Source of the DNA: Takakia lepidozioides
Lineage: Eukaryota > Streptophyta > Takakiopsida > Takakiales > Takakiaceae
Length of the DNA: 64,000 nucleotides
Direction of reading: 5' to 3'
Assembly: GCA_030704615.1 (NCBI GenBank)
Contig: CM060733.1
Span: forward strand, 64,482,001 to 64,546,000
Shown here one piece after another: positions 11,339 to 21,843 of the stretch; position 1 is the first letter of the stretch, and every line of letters starts with the position of its first letter. Made by a program: the position numbers and the translations under genes. The notes beneath the pieces were generated by a model that had not been told where the DNA came from, searched no databases, and saw only the letters and a program-made list of their open reading frames with translations.

Positions 11339-14300
11339 ATGGCTCCGAATTCCTACGCTATAGTTTGTTGTCCTCCGCAACTTGGGAGAGCCTGGATCCC
11401 AAACGAGGGAGGACTTTGCAGAGTGACTGAAACTTACCTTTGTTTCAAATTCAAGCTCAAACCGGGCACAATTTATTTGGAAGAAGAAAGGAAGGATGTT
11501 CCTGGACAGGTTGACGAGACCATTGTCGTGCTAGGTAACGACGGAGGTTGCGGAATCGAATGGCACGTACCCCCATCAGACACCATCCTGTACCGAGCTG
11601 TGGGAATGCCCATTCCCTTTCCGAATCAGTCGCTGCCCACACCATCCACAAAGGAGTCCGGAAACCGACAGGCGGCCACTGCCAACAGAGAGGTATGCAA
11701 CGATAATCATTCCCGACCTGGACCGTCAAGACCCTCCATAGCTTCTCGTGTGGACGTATTCGACATTTCTGTCGATGAAGATGAGTGCATTGAGGTCCCT
11801 TTGTCCTCCACACGGTCATTCAAATCCGAGATGGACGTCTCTGCAGGTGCTACGCATGTACCCTCGAGCATAACTCCAACCCGGTCCATTGTGCAGCTCC
11901 TACGGTAACATCACCTCGATGGTTCTCGCTCCGAGTTGGCTGCTCTCGACTATGCTAAATTTCCGGTCAGGAAAGTAACGTATCTGCCTCCCGAAGTCGA
12001 TGGCAATGTCATCTTCGAGTTTCCACCTGTTACTTCCTCAAACAAAGCCTCAGGGATGTTAACAGACATGGATCGAAAGCATGACGGACACCCCTGGTGT
12101 GTGACGAAGACCAGTAGCACGAAAATTGCTGATGGTGTTCGTGTACGATACGTCCTCTATGCGGGGAAGCTGAGGTGCCTCAATCTCGCCTGCTTCCACT
12201 TTCTTTCCAAAAGAGGGCGGAGAAACGAGACGGATTGGACTGGCACAATGCATCATCCATTCATTGTCTCCAGCCAAGCTCCCGCGGGTACTTTCAAGTG
12301 CGCACATTGCAAAGAACCACCAACGTGCATGTCCATGTGCAGAGCCAAGCAATATTACGTTATCCATTTGCTCCCGGACTTGACTAGAGCTTGCATACAC
12401 GTTGGGGTCCACTGCCACCCCTTGGCGAGAGGCAACATGCGTGAGGCTGTGCAGGAAGCACACGACATCATAAAAGAGGAGGTGAAATTGAGCCCCGGAG
12501 CCAGACCAAAGCAGATTCAGCTGAAGGCAGCCCACAAGATTGCTCTTGGCAAAATCATGTCTGAAGATGGTTCAGACCGAGTGCCCTTGAACGAAGAGGA
12601 GATGCTTGACCTGTTGGAGTCCGTCTCGCACGTTTGTAGTCCGAATGTGCGGAATCACATCGTATCTTGCAAGCAGGAGTTCGGCCGGGGGTCGGACATG
12701 CACTCAATCCTGGAGGTGAAATGAATGACTGGATATGACTACATCCAAGGTAGCAGGTTTCCAGGGCAAGGCAGCGAATCCGATCGTTGTTACATTTTTA
12801 AAATGTCGACGTGTGGGCATGGGAGTGGAGTCGACTTGGTCACTCGCATGACAACTGGAAACTTGTCGAATGCTTGGGTGATGTTTGATCACATCAAGCG
12901 AATTACAAACCATCAGTGGGTGACTATGGGTACGCATGTTTATGACTATCACTCCAAGAGGCTCATGACGATTGCAATGTGCGAGATGAAAGGGGAGGAC
13001 ACACAGTCGGAGATGCATCTGTGGGAGGGCATAAACAAGCAGATGGCAAGGGCGGGATTGCCAGAGCCCAATTTCAGGGGATTCATGGCAGACAACGCTC
13101 AGGCCAACTGGGCAGCGGTGCGGCGTGTGTATGGTGAGGACCCCAATGTTCCAATGGAGGGGAAAGAGATATCCTGTGGATTCCATTGGATGCAGAGTCT
13201 ATCCCACTACACTACCAAATTTGTTGCTAGCTCATTCCAGGCTGAACACCGTGTCCTTTGTACGGCGTGGAAGGATGCACCCACATTTGATGACGCGGAG
13301 GTTAAGTTTGCTATCATCGAGGCTTGGTGGAACACGTCAGGTGCAGTGGAGACAACCAATCTGGGAGCCTTGCACAGCTGGTTGGGGTGGTGGCATTTCT
13401 AGTATCGACAGTTCGGACAGTACATGCGGGAGGTATGATGCTGTCATTTTCGTGCAATTGTCTTTCTATTACGGACCTTTCCATTGGTTCCTCACCATTG
13501 TCTGTGTCCTTGTAGGAGCGGTGCTTGGATTCCGACACGGACATGCCGAACACGAATATGGCAGAATCAGTGCACTCCTCCTGGCGAGCGTCTTCTGCCG
13601 CACATCTGGTGGACGTAGTGACGGCCACAACGGAGGACATCAACAGAGCAATCATGCAGCAAAGCCACGTACTACAAGTTCCTGAGCGGGAAACAATGGG
13701 GCTTTGGGCCGAACAGGGAGGAATTGTTGGTGCGAACAGCTTCGAGGTCGAAGAATCCATTGAAATGGGCGACAGCATTGCGAGAGAAGATCAAAGGGAC
13801 GCCTCTGCACCGCAGAGGTGAGCACCTAGAGGGGGACGTCCGTACTCGCCCTGTGAGGCGGAGGATTGAAGAGGAACCCGGGTGCGAAGAGGATTCCTGG
13901 AGATCCGACAGGAACATTCGGACAGCACCTCGAGGGCCCGTCATGTTGGCGCACAATGTGTCTTCCAGCAGTGGAAGCCCTCGCAATTCCAGATCGCCAT
14001 CGCCTTCAAGCGGGGATTCCATGCGAGAAATTCCCACCGCTCGCTTGCCCTAGATTCCGCCCTCTGTTATGCAGTATGGCCAAGCCATTGTGGAGACGAC
14101 TGTGTCTGCATCACAGTTGAGAATTGCTCGCACAAAGCCGTTGTTTTGAGGCAGGTGTTCCGCAATTCGAGTGGATACACGGCAACGTTGTTTAGAGATG
14201 ATAAGGAGGAATCCAGATGGTGTTGTCTCTGCTCCTACTTTTACAGGAAGATTTGTCCATGCAAAGTTTGCGGAGGCGACAACCACCCAGTTTTGGTTCT

Positions 14301-14947
14301 GCAGGCACGACATTATGACTTGCGTGTATGGAAAGCCCAAGTACGGCATACAAACAATGCCAGAGGCTCCCCCGGTGTGGCCGGTGGAACCAGGCTGCGA
14401 TCTGAGTCAGGATGAGGCCGACGCCCTTACCGCCGCAGGATTTCGGATGGTGCAGCGCACTGACGTCCCCAGACAACCATTTCCGCTTCCACAGCCTCCA
14501 CCACCAACCCCTATGAGAGCAAGAACAATGGGACCCGACAGCTCTAAGCATCCTACACACGGTTGGGGGAAACCGAAGAGGCGGTGACCTCCCTCAAAAG
14601 TGAACGAGACAAGGATGGGGAATGCACTTCGGATGAACTGTACAATCCAGAGCTCGACAGAAGTGCCCCCACCAGGCTTTGGGCGTGTGTATCAGATGGC
14701 CACGGCAGGCTCAGCTGTTCGCAATGAGGTGTACACCATCACCATTTCAGAATTACCCACCTGCAATTACACCGACTTTCAGATCATGGCGAACAAGGGG
14801 GCATCATACTGCCCTTGCAAGCATCTGTACTACGTGTACCTAAAGAGACTCCGGTGTAATTCCACAACTCATCACTTCATACATGCACCAGGGTTGAGCC
14901 CCCAAGAGGTGCACACTCTTCTGAATATGGATCCAGGGGACCAGTGA
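11339..14947 (+). pseudogene. T2 MULE transposase with SWIM finger, several stops
   Basis: DDE transposase of the Mutator-like class, which cuts and pastes the element in the nucleus. In order: an N-terminal block (CRVTETYLC, YLEEERKD), an acidic linker, a Cys/His cluster (about 12170-12420: LRCLN-ACFHF, CAHC, CMSMC), KQIQLKAAHKIALGK, then the catalytic core with MADNAQANWAAVRR, SCGFHWMQSL and NTNMAESVHSSW (the second Asp and the Glu of DDE). It ends in a CxC-(n)-CPCKH SWIM finger. An intron lies at about 13432-13515. Stops: TAA 11906 and TAG 13400 and 14051 (CAA/CAG in T2'), and TGA 12721 and 14147 (CGA in T1). A frameshift follows IMQ near 13655. Start chosen by agreement with T2' and T3. 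Confidence 0.85.
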
Positions 14948-15193
14948 CCTTGGCTTGCGGTCCCAACACAATGGTACGCCCATCCTTTTCGGATCCTGTA
15001 CTGCTACAAGTAGCTTTGACTCTGGCCACAGAAAGGTCCGACTTATGTCTTGCCTACCAGTAACCTGATTTGCTTGAACTAAGATAATACTATGTCATTC
15101 ACTCGTGTTTCCACGTGCATGTATTTTTGTGTGTTGGAGGGTTCCTGTTTTTCTGCTCTCCCAAACTTTGCTTTCCTCATTCGACCCCCGACA

Positions 15194-15312
15194 AGGAAAT
15201 GCGGCGCCGCATTTCCAAGTAACGTCGTAGGTACTGGTAGATGCGGCATTCACCAACACCAAACTGCCTAGAAATTTCGCACGTGCGAACCCTAATGCGG
15301 CACCGCATTTCC
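15194..15312. repeat. T2 terminus-proximal palindromes
   Basis: A perfect AAATGCGGCGCCGCATTT palindrome at about 15196 and a GGCACC-centred copy at about 15295, downstream of the transposase stop. Arms match the central array of the same element. Confidence 0.85.
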
Positions 15313-15668
15313 TAGTTGAGTCGCAAAACTTTCCCGCCGAATACTGGAAGATGACAGAATTGTGCAGACTCTATTGGTTCAGTCGCGGCAAAAGGGTCAG
15401 CTTCATTCCAATGTTAAGGCATGTAAAACCGCAGAATACTCTATACAGGCCAGTATGCGACGTCCTTTTGCCGTGGTATACTGGATTTCTCGTTGCACGG
15501 TCACTCATTTCCATGAGTGGATCTAAAAAACCATGAGCGGAGTTGTTACTGACGACATATCTTTGCCGCATTACAGGATCTGTAACTTCCAAAAACGGCA
15601 AGGTCAAATATAAAACTATTATTTTAATACTTGTTTAATCTGCCGCATTTCCAAATTTGGAGGAGTCC

Positions 15669-15770
15669 GCTCATGAAATCCGCGTGTCTTAGACTTCGGC
15701 TCACCGCTCATGCGGCTCATGCGGCTCATGGCTCATGGCTCATGGTTTCTGCTCATGAAATAGTAAACCT
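15669..15770. repeat. T2 right terminal repeat
   Basis: GCTCATG repeat cluster ending ATAGTAAACCT, nearly identical to the T1 and T2' ends. Sequence to the right (CAGTGTGTACC...) differs from the right flank of T1, which fixes the boundary. Confidence 0.85.
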
Positions 15771-15933
15771 CAGTGTGTACCACACTATAAAGTATGTTAC
15801 CTGGCGAGGCTGAATGGCTCGAGGGCTGATAGCTTGTTGCCCAAATGTGGGTTGCCCTCTGAGATATTCTGGAATGCTCGGAGCCTTAGCTGCCCCCTCC
15901 AAGAAGGGCCATAAGCTGGTCAGAAGAAAATTA

Positions 15934-16746
15934 TCATTGTGCGCCTCTACAGAATGACTTCTCCAAGGCAGTGGGAAAATTGCGTTGTATCTGTGGGAGG
16001 AAGTTACGTGGTTGCATACAAGACCATGCTGCCACTTCAAAGTGTTCAAAACACTTGTCCAAAAAAGCTTTGCAACCAGGCCTTACAACGACCATCTTGC
16101 TACCACATAATTTGTGCTCAAGGCCATTTGGAACCACAAAAGCATTACCGCTCCCGACATGGACGCACTCACACAGCAAGCCATTAATATCTAGGATGAG
16201 CAAATGCTTGCCCTTCTCCACTGTTGTGTACACGACCTTCTCCTGCATGAATTGAAGGTTGGGAGTGGAAGTGACAACCGTGGGTTGCTGGGTAATATCG
16301 GCCTGCCGGGAAACAAGGTCAATGGTCCAGGGTTGTCTCGGATGTCCCCACCGCGACAGCAGCAGGCCGGAGTTCTGCAGGCGCCTCCACTACCGCACAA
16401 TGTGACAGAACTGCACGAAGAGGCATAAGTTCCTTGGCAGGGGTGTCCTCCCCTCCACCTGGGCCAACATGCTCCACCTGCACATCATCCTCGAATGCAT
16501 CAACTGGAGTGACGTTACCTGGTGACATGCCAGGCAAGTCAAACCTGTCCTCCGACGTCTCGAGGCTGAAGGGCCAGCGATGCAGGAGCTGTTTGCTGCG
16601 GACGAGCCCACTAAGGCAGGTGAGGAAATGTTGATCCCAAATTTCTCAGCAATGGCCTTCTGGTACATCATCACATGCGATATTGTAGCCTTTAAATCCA
16701 TTATATCTTCGTGTTGTGCACCCTGTGCTCTTTCCATATCCTCCAC
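15934..16746 (-). pseudogene. FCP1/NIF-type (HAD phosphatase-like) gene fragment
   Basis: Minus strand. The exon at 16248 to about 16010 encodes GKHLLILDINGLLCECVHV, then GSKMVVVRPGCKAFLDKCFE and HFEVAAWS. This is the start of an FCP1-homology domain. In active family members the motif is DxDx(T/V). Here it is D-I-N-G, so the second Asp is missing, as in the plant LDxNGLL subgroup, and phosphatase activity is doubtful. Upstream frames (16746-16319) encode a Met/Gln-rich helix and a Pro/Ser/acidic linker in shifting frames, perhaps separate exons. The C-terminal half of the domain is not visible. Duplicated at 61962-62774. Whether this is host sequence or a captured fragment is unclear. Confidence 0.6.
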
Positions 16747-17060
16747 TTTGCGAGCAATTGTTGAATACCCAGAGGTCCCCTCCTGCCAGGTCCACGCAAG
16801 TCCATGAACAACATGAGAACATCATGCCGCTGGTAGGGAAAATGCCTAGAACAAAAGAATCGACAAAAAATGGGAGAAAGAATGTTCACGTGGATCTCAC
16901 CATCCGCTCACTGGTCAATGTTCTGCTTACTGAACCTTCCTGGATTTCATGCAACGATGGACTTCGGCCTCGCTCCTGTGCCTGCATTAGTCATGTACCA
17001 GCTCAGTATGCTAGCATGGTCAGCCATGACGAGCGACATACCATTCTGGGACAACAGTGA

Positions 17061-18385
17061 TTGAACAGAGGTTTGTCAGACATACTGTTGGTATGCAACC
17101 AATATTGGTGTCCCCGCGCCCACTGACGTAGTCACTATCTCTCCAGTAATACAGAAAGCTGAGTGACAAATGCAGCTAATGCAGAAGAGTAATCACCAGC
17201 ACTGCACTACCCTATGTTAATGACCACAAAAAGTCATGTTAACACTCACACTCACACTCACTATTGCAGTTTCAAGTACTGCCCTGACATCATCATTGCA
17301 CAACAACTCTGATCAGAGCCTCCTCTATCCACACTTACAGACTGGTATGCAAAATGAGGACCCCACCCACTACACACTAACATGTCACAATTCCATCATT
17401 CCAAAAAACCCAACCTCACCTGGCTGATTACATACAAACAGTCCAAATTAAAGCCCACTTTGGATGTCAGACCCAATTGGAAATTCCCTAAGCATGAGTG
17501 CAGGCTAGTTTCCTGGCTTAATACAAATTATTGCACCTCCAGAACTCATAAAGCAACAATTTCATGCAGCTTCACAACTCTGATAATAGATATAATCTAG
17601 AATCAGAGAATGAGAGCAGCACTCAGGCAAGGACATCAGCACAATATGTCTAAGCAGCAACTGGTGAAAATCACATCGTCACACAGACCTCGCACTCCCC
17701 GAATATAACTTTCATACGATTCTACTTGCCTTTCTTGATGAACATGAGGGACAACTTACATGAAGTTGCACCACTATTCTGACCATGGCGAGACCCAATT
17801 GGAAGAAATACAGAAATGTAACCAAGGCATAACAAAATTGCAAAATTGGGTCTCTATCTCCTTCAAGAAGTCTAGCAAACTGTATTACTGACCACTTGCC
17901 AGGACCAAGCAAGAAACATTAGCATTGTACTTGACGATTGCAACCTCGCCCAATTTTACATATGACTACTACGTAGCTCTCACAAAAAACTCATACCGCA
18001 AAAAATAGTCCATTTGATTTGCTATCGAAGTGACTCTTGGAAACACCTCCACCCTTAAAGATGCGCTGGGTAGGGTCTCCCTGCAATAGAAAAGGCTAGT
18101 AGCACTTGGGAAATGAAGCGTAATTCAAGAAACTTGCCTCCCCCCTTAAAGAAAAGCCTACAAGCACTTTGCAACAAGGTGAATGAACACCTTAGTTCAC
18201 TCCATAGGCAGCACCCCTTCAAGAAAACCCTGATTGCACTCCACATAATTTGGATAATTCAACTGGTGGCACTTCGTAGTTCCCTCCTAACATGGTGTAA
18301 AATGGGGGAAATGGACACCCCATTATAGACAACGTGTCACAACAATCAGCCAAGGCAAAGAGGGCAAACAAACTGATGTGTGAAC
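17061..18385. other. Gene-poor stretch
   Basis: AT-richer DNA with a short ACTCAC microsatellite (about 17240-17262). I see no convincing coding exon, RNA gene or terminal repeat. The part up to 17972 is duplicated at 63090-64000. Confidence 0.5.
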
Positions 18386-18388
18386 TTA

Positions 18389-18960
18389 CAAACCGAGCCT
18401 CAACAGATGCCTTCCCACCACGTCCTGTTTTTGAGGGCTTCTTGATAGATGAATTTACAACCTTCATGAGGGCACTTTTTGCGCTGAATCCTGCTGTCTT
18501 TGGGTTTTCAAGGCAACGCCAAGTGTCTTCCTCATGAGCTCATAGTCAAGACCACGTGGCGTGTACGCAAATGTAGAGTTTAGAATCTTGTATATTTCTT
18601 CAATGATAGATTCATCCTGCGCTACAATATGCATTGACATGTCACACAAATGCCATATTTGGCCTTTGAGGGCTACATGCCAAGTATTGCGTGCTAGTCC
18701 AATGGGCTCTCCAGCTTTGTCAACTGGAAGCACTTGAGGGGGGAGTCCATCCTCCTCTCGAGCATCATGGTTTCGGATTGCCTCTGCCCTGGCTCGCCTG
18801 TTCGCCCGCCTCAAAGCATTAGCTCGCTCCTTCTTGGTCATAGGGATGTCTTCCTTTGCCTCCTCAGGTGGTGGGGCAGATGGGGGTTGCCATGGGGAAT
18901 GGGGGGCGGGACGGTATCGCCCACCGTATGGCCCAAAAGGTTCGTATGGTGGACGTGTAG
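18389..18960 (-). CDS. Unidentified Pro-rich/basic ORF beside gene X
   Basis: Minus strand. One frame reads a Pro-rich stretch (STRPPYEPFGPYGGRYRPAP, about 18960-18900) into PPEEAKEDIPMTKKERAN and on to 18464. It is rich in Arg/Ala at first, then contains TWHVALKGQIWHLCDMSMHI and STFAYTPRGLDYELMRKTL. After a frame change, KKPSKTGRGGKAS leads to a good donor (CGGTTT|GTAAGT) near 18389. It follows the C-terminal end of R2 gene X with a frame change, so it may be that protein's true tail or a separate gene fused by recombination. I do not recognise the family. Confidence 0.35.
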
Positions 18961-20276
18961 ATGTCGGGTAGGAATGTGGGTCTGGGAGGTAAGTTTAAAT
19001 TGTACAACTTGTTGTAAGCGCTGGCACGCAAAATTAGTGAACGTCCTGAACTCCTTATCTGTATAGGTAAGAGGTGTGCCAATGACTTGGGAACAGTGCA
19101 AGTATTTCCAAGCCTCATGTCCCTTAAAGAAAATATCCTCAGGGCCGAATTTCTGTGTTGTCAAATTGTTCCAAGCCGAATGAAACCATGAACAAAGTTG
19201 GGAATCCTTCTGCATCATAACTTTTGCATCATATAGGTACATATGAGGTGGCACTGAAGGTAAGACCCAATGATCCCCACTGGAATAACTCAAAAATCGC
19301 GATTGCATCCTCTGCTGCTCAATGTGATAACGTGCCAGAAAACAAGCAGCATAGTATAATCCACAGCCCATGACAATACTTGATACCTCCTTGGTTTTGG
19401 TATAAATGTACCCATGTACAACTTGGAAGGCAATTAATTCCTTCAACATGGTACCTGCTTCAGACCAGTACCTCGCAAAGTGATGATCCTCAATGGGTCG
19501 ATTGTTCGGAAGAACCTTAGTCCTAGTTGCCACTGGCAGCCAAATGCGCATGATCTGGTAGTAATGTGCCAACGACTGCAGAGGACTAAATTCCTTCCAA
19601 GCCAAATCCAACACAATGGGAATTTGGTTGAAGGGCATAATCATAGCCCGACTGTACTCCCGTGCAGCAGGAGTCTTCGGTGGGTTAAAAACAACATCCC
19701 CCCATACCTCAGGCTGTGGTGTGGCTGTAGTAACAACAGGGTCAGCTACCTGCACAGTCACTTGCTGTGGTATTGGTACCACTGGCCCTTCTACCACTGG
19801 CATCTCCTGTACCCCTTGCGAAGAAGACTGAAAAATTAGAGTTCTGGCATGTAAATAAGTAGCCATCAGCTGCTCCTCAGGTACAAAGACTCTCTTGTCA
19901 ATATTTGAACTCAGGTCATCCACCTGAGTCTACATGCCTTCTACATCCTCCTGTAGCTCTGCTATCCTACTATAGACATTGTCTATAGTAGTTGTGGCAA
20001 TGTTCTGCACCTGCAGTCTGAGCTCATTCATCTCGCCTTGGGTGAGCTTCCGTGGTGCTTTACCTTCCACCGGCCCTTGTGCTAACCAGACCTGCATAAG
20101 GTGGTTATCCACCAAGTCGTGTGTGGCACCTATGAGAGTCTGCTCCTCTTCGCATGAGGTTCAACCAAACTCGCATAGGCAGCAACCAGATTATTGGCTT
20201 CCTTCCAAGCCTTGTAAGCCACACAGAGTTCATTTCTATTGACCATGACTGTTTGTTGCAACTCCAGGATGTACCT
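18838..20276 (-). pseudogene. R2 gene X, C-terminal part
   Basis: Continuation of the 47218-49346 ORF. After the R insertion point the frame reads ILELQQTVMVNRNELC, then AYKAWKEANNLVAAYASLVE, parallel to IVELHQTIMANRNEIA in R's own gene X. A deletion and frameshift follow at about 20155, and a stop precedes MDDLSSNIDKRVFVPEEQLM (about 19923). From there to 18838 an uninterrupted 361-codon frame matches R's 44990-45940 (SNIDKRVYIPQEQLMASYLQ). It contains a Pro/Gln/Thr-rich linker, then a folded-looking region with FHSAWNNLTTQKFG. Function unknown. Confidence 0.6.
20272..20276. repeat. R target-site duplication, left (TACCT)
   Basis: TACCT directly before the LTR start TGTTAG. The identical 5-mer follows the right LTR at 47218-47222. 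Five bases is the usual size for Ty3/gypsy integration. Confidence 0.9.
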
Positions 20277-21234
20277 TGTTAGAGGACTGTCTGGGACTTA
20301 GACACTTAAATGGGATCTGTAGGGTACCCTTAATTTTTGCACAGACTGAGACCAACAGGAGCCTTAGGGGTGACAGCAGCGCACTGTAGAGGGGGATTAC
20401 ACAGCCCGTCACAGTCGTCACAGCCGACACAGCCAACACAGCCCGTTACAGTCGTCACAGCAGACACAGCCGACACAGCCTGTCATTGTCGTCATAGCCG
20501 ACACAGCCACACAGCCAGTCACAGCCCGACACAGCCAAACACAGTCGCACAGCCAGTCACAGCCCGTCACAGTTTCACACAGCCAGTCACAGCTTGACAC
20601 AGCTGTCACGATCATAGGGAACGGAGAGCAGGACAGGGAACGACTGTGGGGAACAACACTTGCGAAGGGAACATGTTAGTTCATAGACGACGGTTAGTGA
20701 GGGAAACGGTTAGAACCACGGGTAGGAAGATAAAGGGAAAAGCGGGGAATTTGGGGGATATCATTCGGTGGAGGACTTCTTGGTCATGGAGGAGAGGGGA
20801 TCGGGCAGAGATTAAGAACGGAAGTGAAGATAGAGAGATGATGAGTAGATGCTTGTTATATGCAAGGCTGTAATGATATTGTAGAGCAGATTAGAGACAC
20901 AATGGCTTCGGCCTGATACCTGATAAATCATAATCGGATACTTTTACGATACAATCACACTGTGTAGAGAGATCTGAGTGAAGCTGTGGAATGAATGGAT
21001 GAGTTGATGGAATCCAATAGATTGATAAAGCAAACTGATACTTAATTATCAATGGTAAGGTAACTAACATGAATGCCAAAAGGGAAACAAATAGGAAACA
21101 CCCCCATGATACACTAGCTGTAGGTCATGACTGATTGTTCTGCGCGGGCTGAGTACTTAGAGATTTCCAACTCTTCTATCTTGGAGTTTCCGCCTCGAAT
21201 AGCGAAGGGATGGGTGAGTAAATGCCGCGCGACA
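20277..21234 (+). repeat. R 5' LTR
   Basis: 958 bp, TG...CA, matching 46316-47217. The main length difference is in the CACAGCC microsatellite block, longer here. A few substitutions separate the copies elsewhere. Confidence 0.95.
20402..20605. repeat. CACAGCC-type tandem repeat in the 5' LTR
   Basis: Irregular tandem of CACAGCC(CGT/CGA/AGT) units of about 8-11 bp. Related blocks lie at 41866-42048, 46440-46590 and 49675-49815. Confidence 0.85.
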
Positions 21235-21253
21235 TTTGGCGACCATACTGGGG
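21235..21253 (+). promoter_or_regulatory. R primer-binding site region
   Basis: TTTGGCGACCATACTGGGG lies directly after the 5' LTR, the position and style (TGGCGACC...GGGG) of gypsy primer sites. I did not assign the tRNA. Confidence 0.55.
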
Positions 21254-21822
21254 AACTGAGTCATGAACAACCAGATGTGACATGCATCTGGTGGGATCAT
21301 GGTGGTTGGACCATTAAAGAATTTGAAGTGAATCAAATTCCCTGTGGAACGAAGGAAGAAAGATTGTCCAAACAATTCTTTCAAAGGTTCTTGGAATTGC
21401 CAGACGGTTGTAAAGAAAATATTCTTAATCGAGTGCATGATGCTGATCCGGAATGGGGTCTGGAGAAGGGAGTGATAAAGATTTATCAGGTAGCCTGTAG
21501 AGGAAGAGCACGTTGGTTACCAACATTGGTTTATGTGATAGCATTGCTATCCATTAAGCGAGTAGAGTTTGAAGGCTGGGAAGAAAGAAAGGTGAATGTT
21601 TATACTCATATGCATGAAGAGCTTGTACTGGTAAAGAATTGGATTCCAAAGGATATTTTGTGGATCAAACTCACACCAAGAACAGCTTTTCAGACTTGTT
21701 TGCCATATGGTTATATGGTAACGGAGACTTCAAGTATAGCCAAGGGTGCATTGAAGCTTGAAAGAAACCCAGGCATATACGAGAGATATTACAGAAGAGA
21801 GTTTTGGTTATTGCCACATTAA
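21235..21822 (+). pseudogene. R leader ORF upstream of gag
   Basis: About 195 open codons in the same frame as gag, separated from it by TAA at 21820 and TGA at 21829. It contains TCIWWDHGGWTIKEFEVNQI and YVIALLSIKRVEFEGWEERK. No family recognised. It may be the N-terminal part of the gag polyprotein cut off by mutation, or a separate small protein. Confidence 0.45.
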
Positions 21823-21843
21823 AAGAAATGAAAGACATGGGAC

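Larger units (their letters stand above)
8302..15770 (+). mobile_element. T2: second member of the two-gene transposon family (left part lost)
   Basis: Holds the 5' end of a minus-strand ParB/methyltransferase-type gene (9053-8341), a 53-bp-period palindrome array (9405-10962), a plus-strand MULE transposase (11339-14947) and a right terminus (15669-15770). The left gene stops abruptly at the T1 right end, which fits T1 having inserted into it. From about 9866 onward, and past its own right end, T2 is almost identical to 55889-64000. The pair therefore arose by duplication of a larger segment, not by transposition. Confidence 0.8.
9866..17972 (+). repeat. Large direct duplication, left copy
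   Basis: Nearly identical by eye to 55889-64000, with an offset of about 46.03 kb. It covers most of the T2 array, the whole transposase, the right terminus and 2.2 kb of flanking DNA including the FCP1-like fragment. The left breakpoint lies within the palindrome array. The right breakpoint is beyond the window for the second copy. Confidence 0.9.
18385..20276 (-). mobile_element. R2 relic, 3' part (split by R)
   Basis: Minus-strand LTR-retroelement remnant. Its 5' part lies at 47218-49980 on the other side of R. Gene X runs from 47218 directly into 20276 when R and one TACCT copy are removed. No LTR matching R's (TGTTAGAGG start) is found left of here, so the 3' end has been lost or replaced. 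Confidence 0.7.

Noticed and set aside
17236-17262. Telomere-like repeat (ACTCAC units)
   Set aside because: Too short and not the plant telomere unit TTTAGGG. An ordinary microsatellite.
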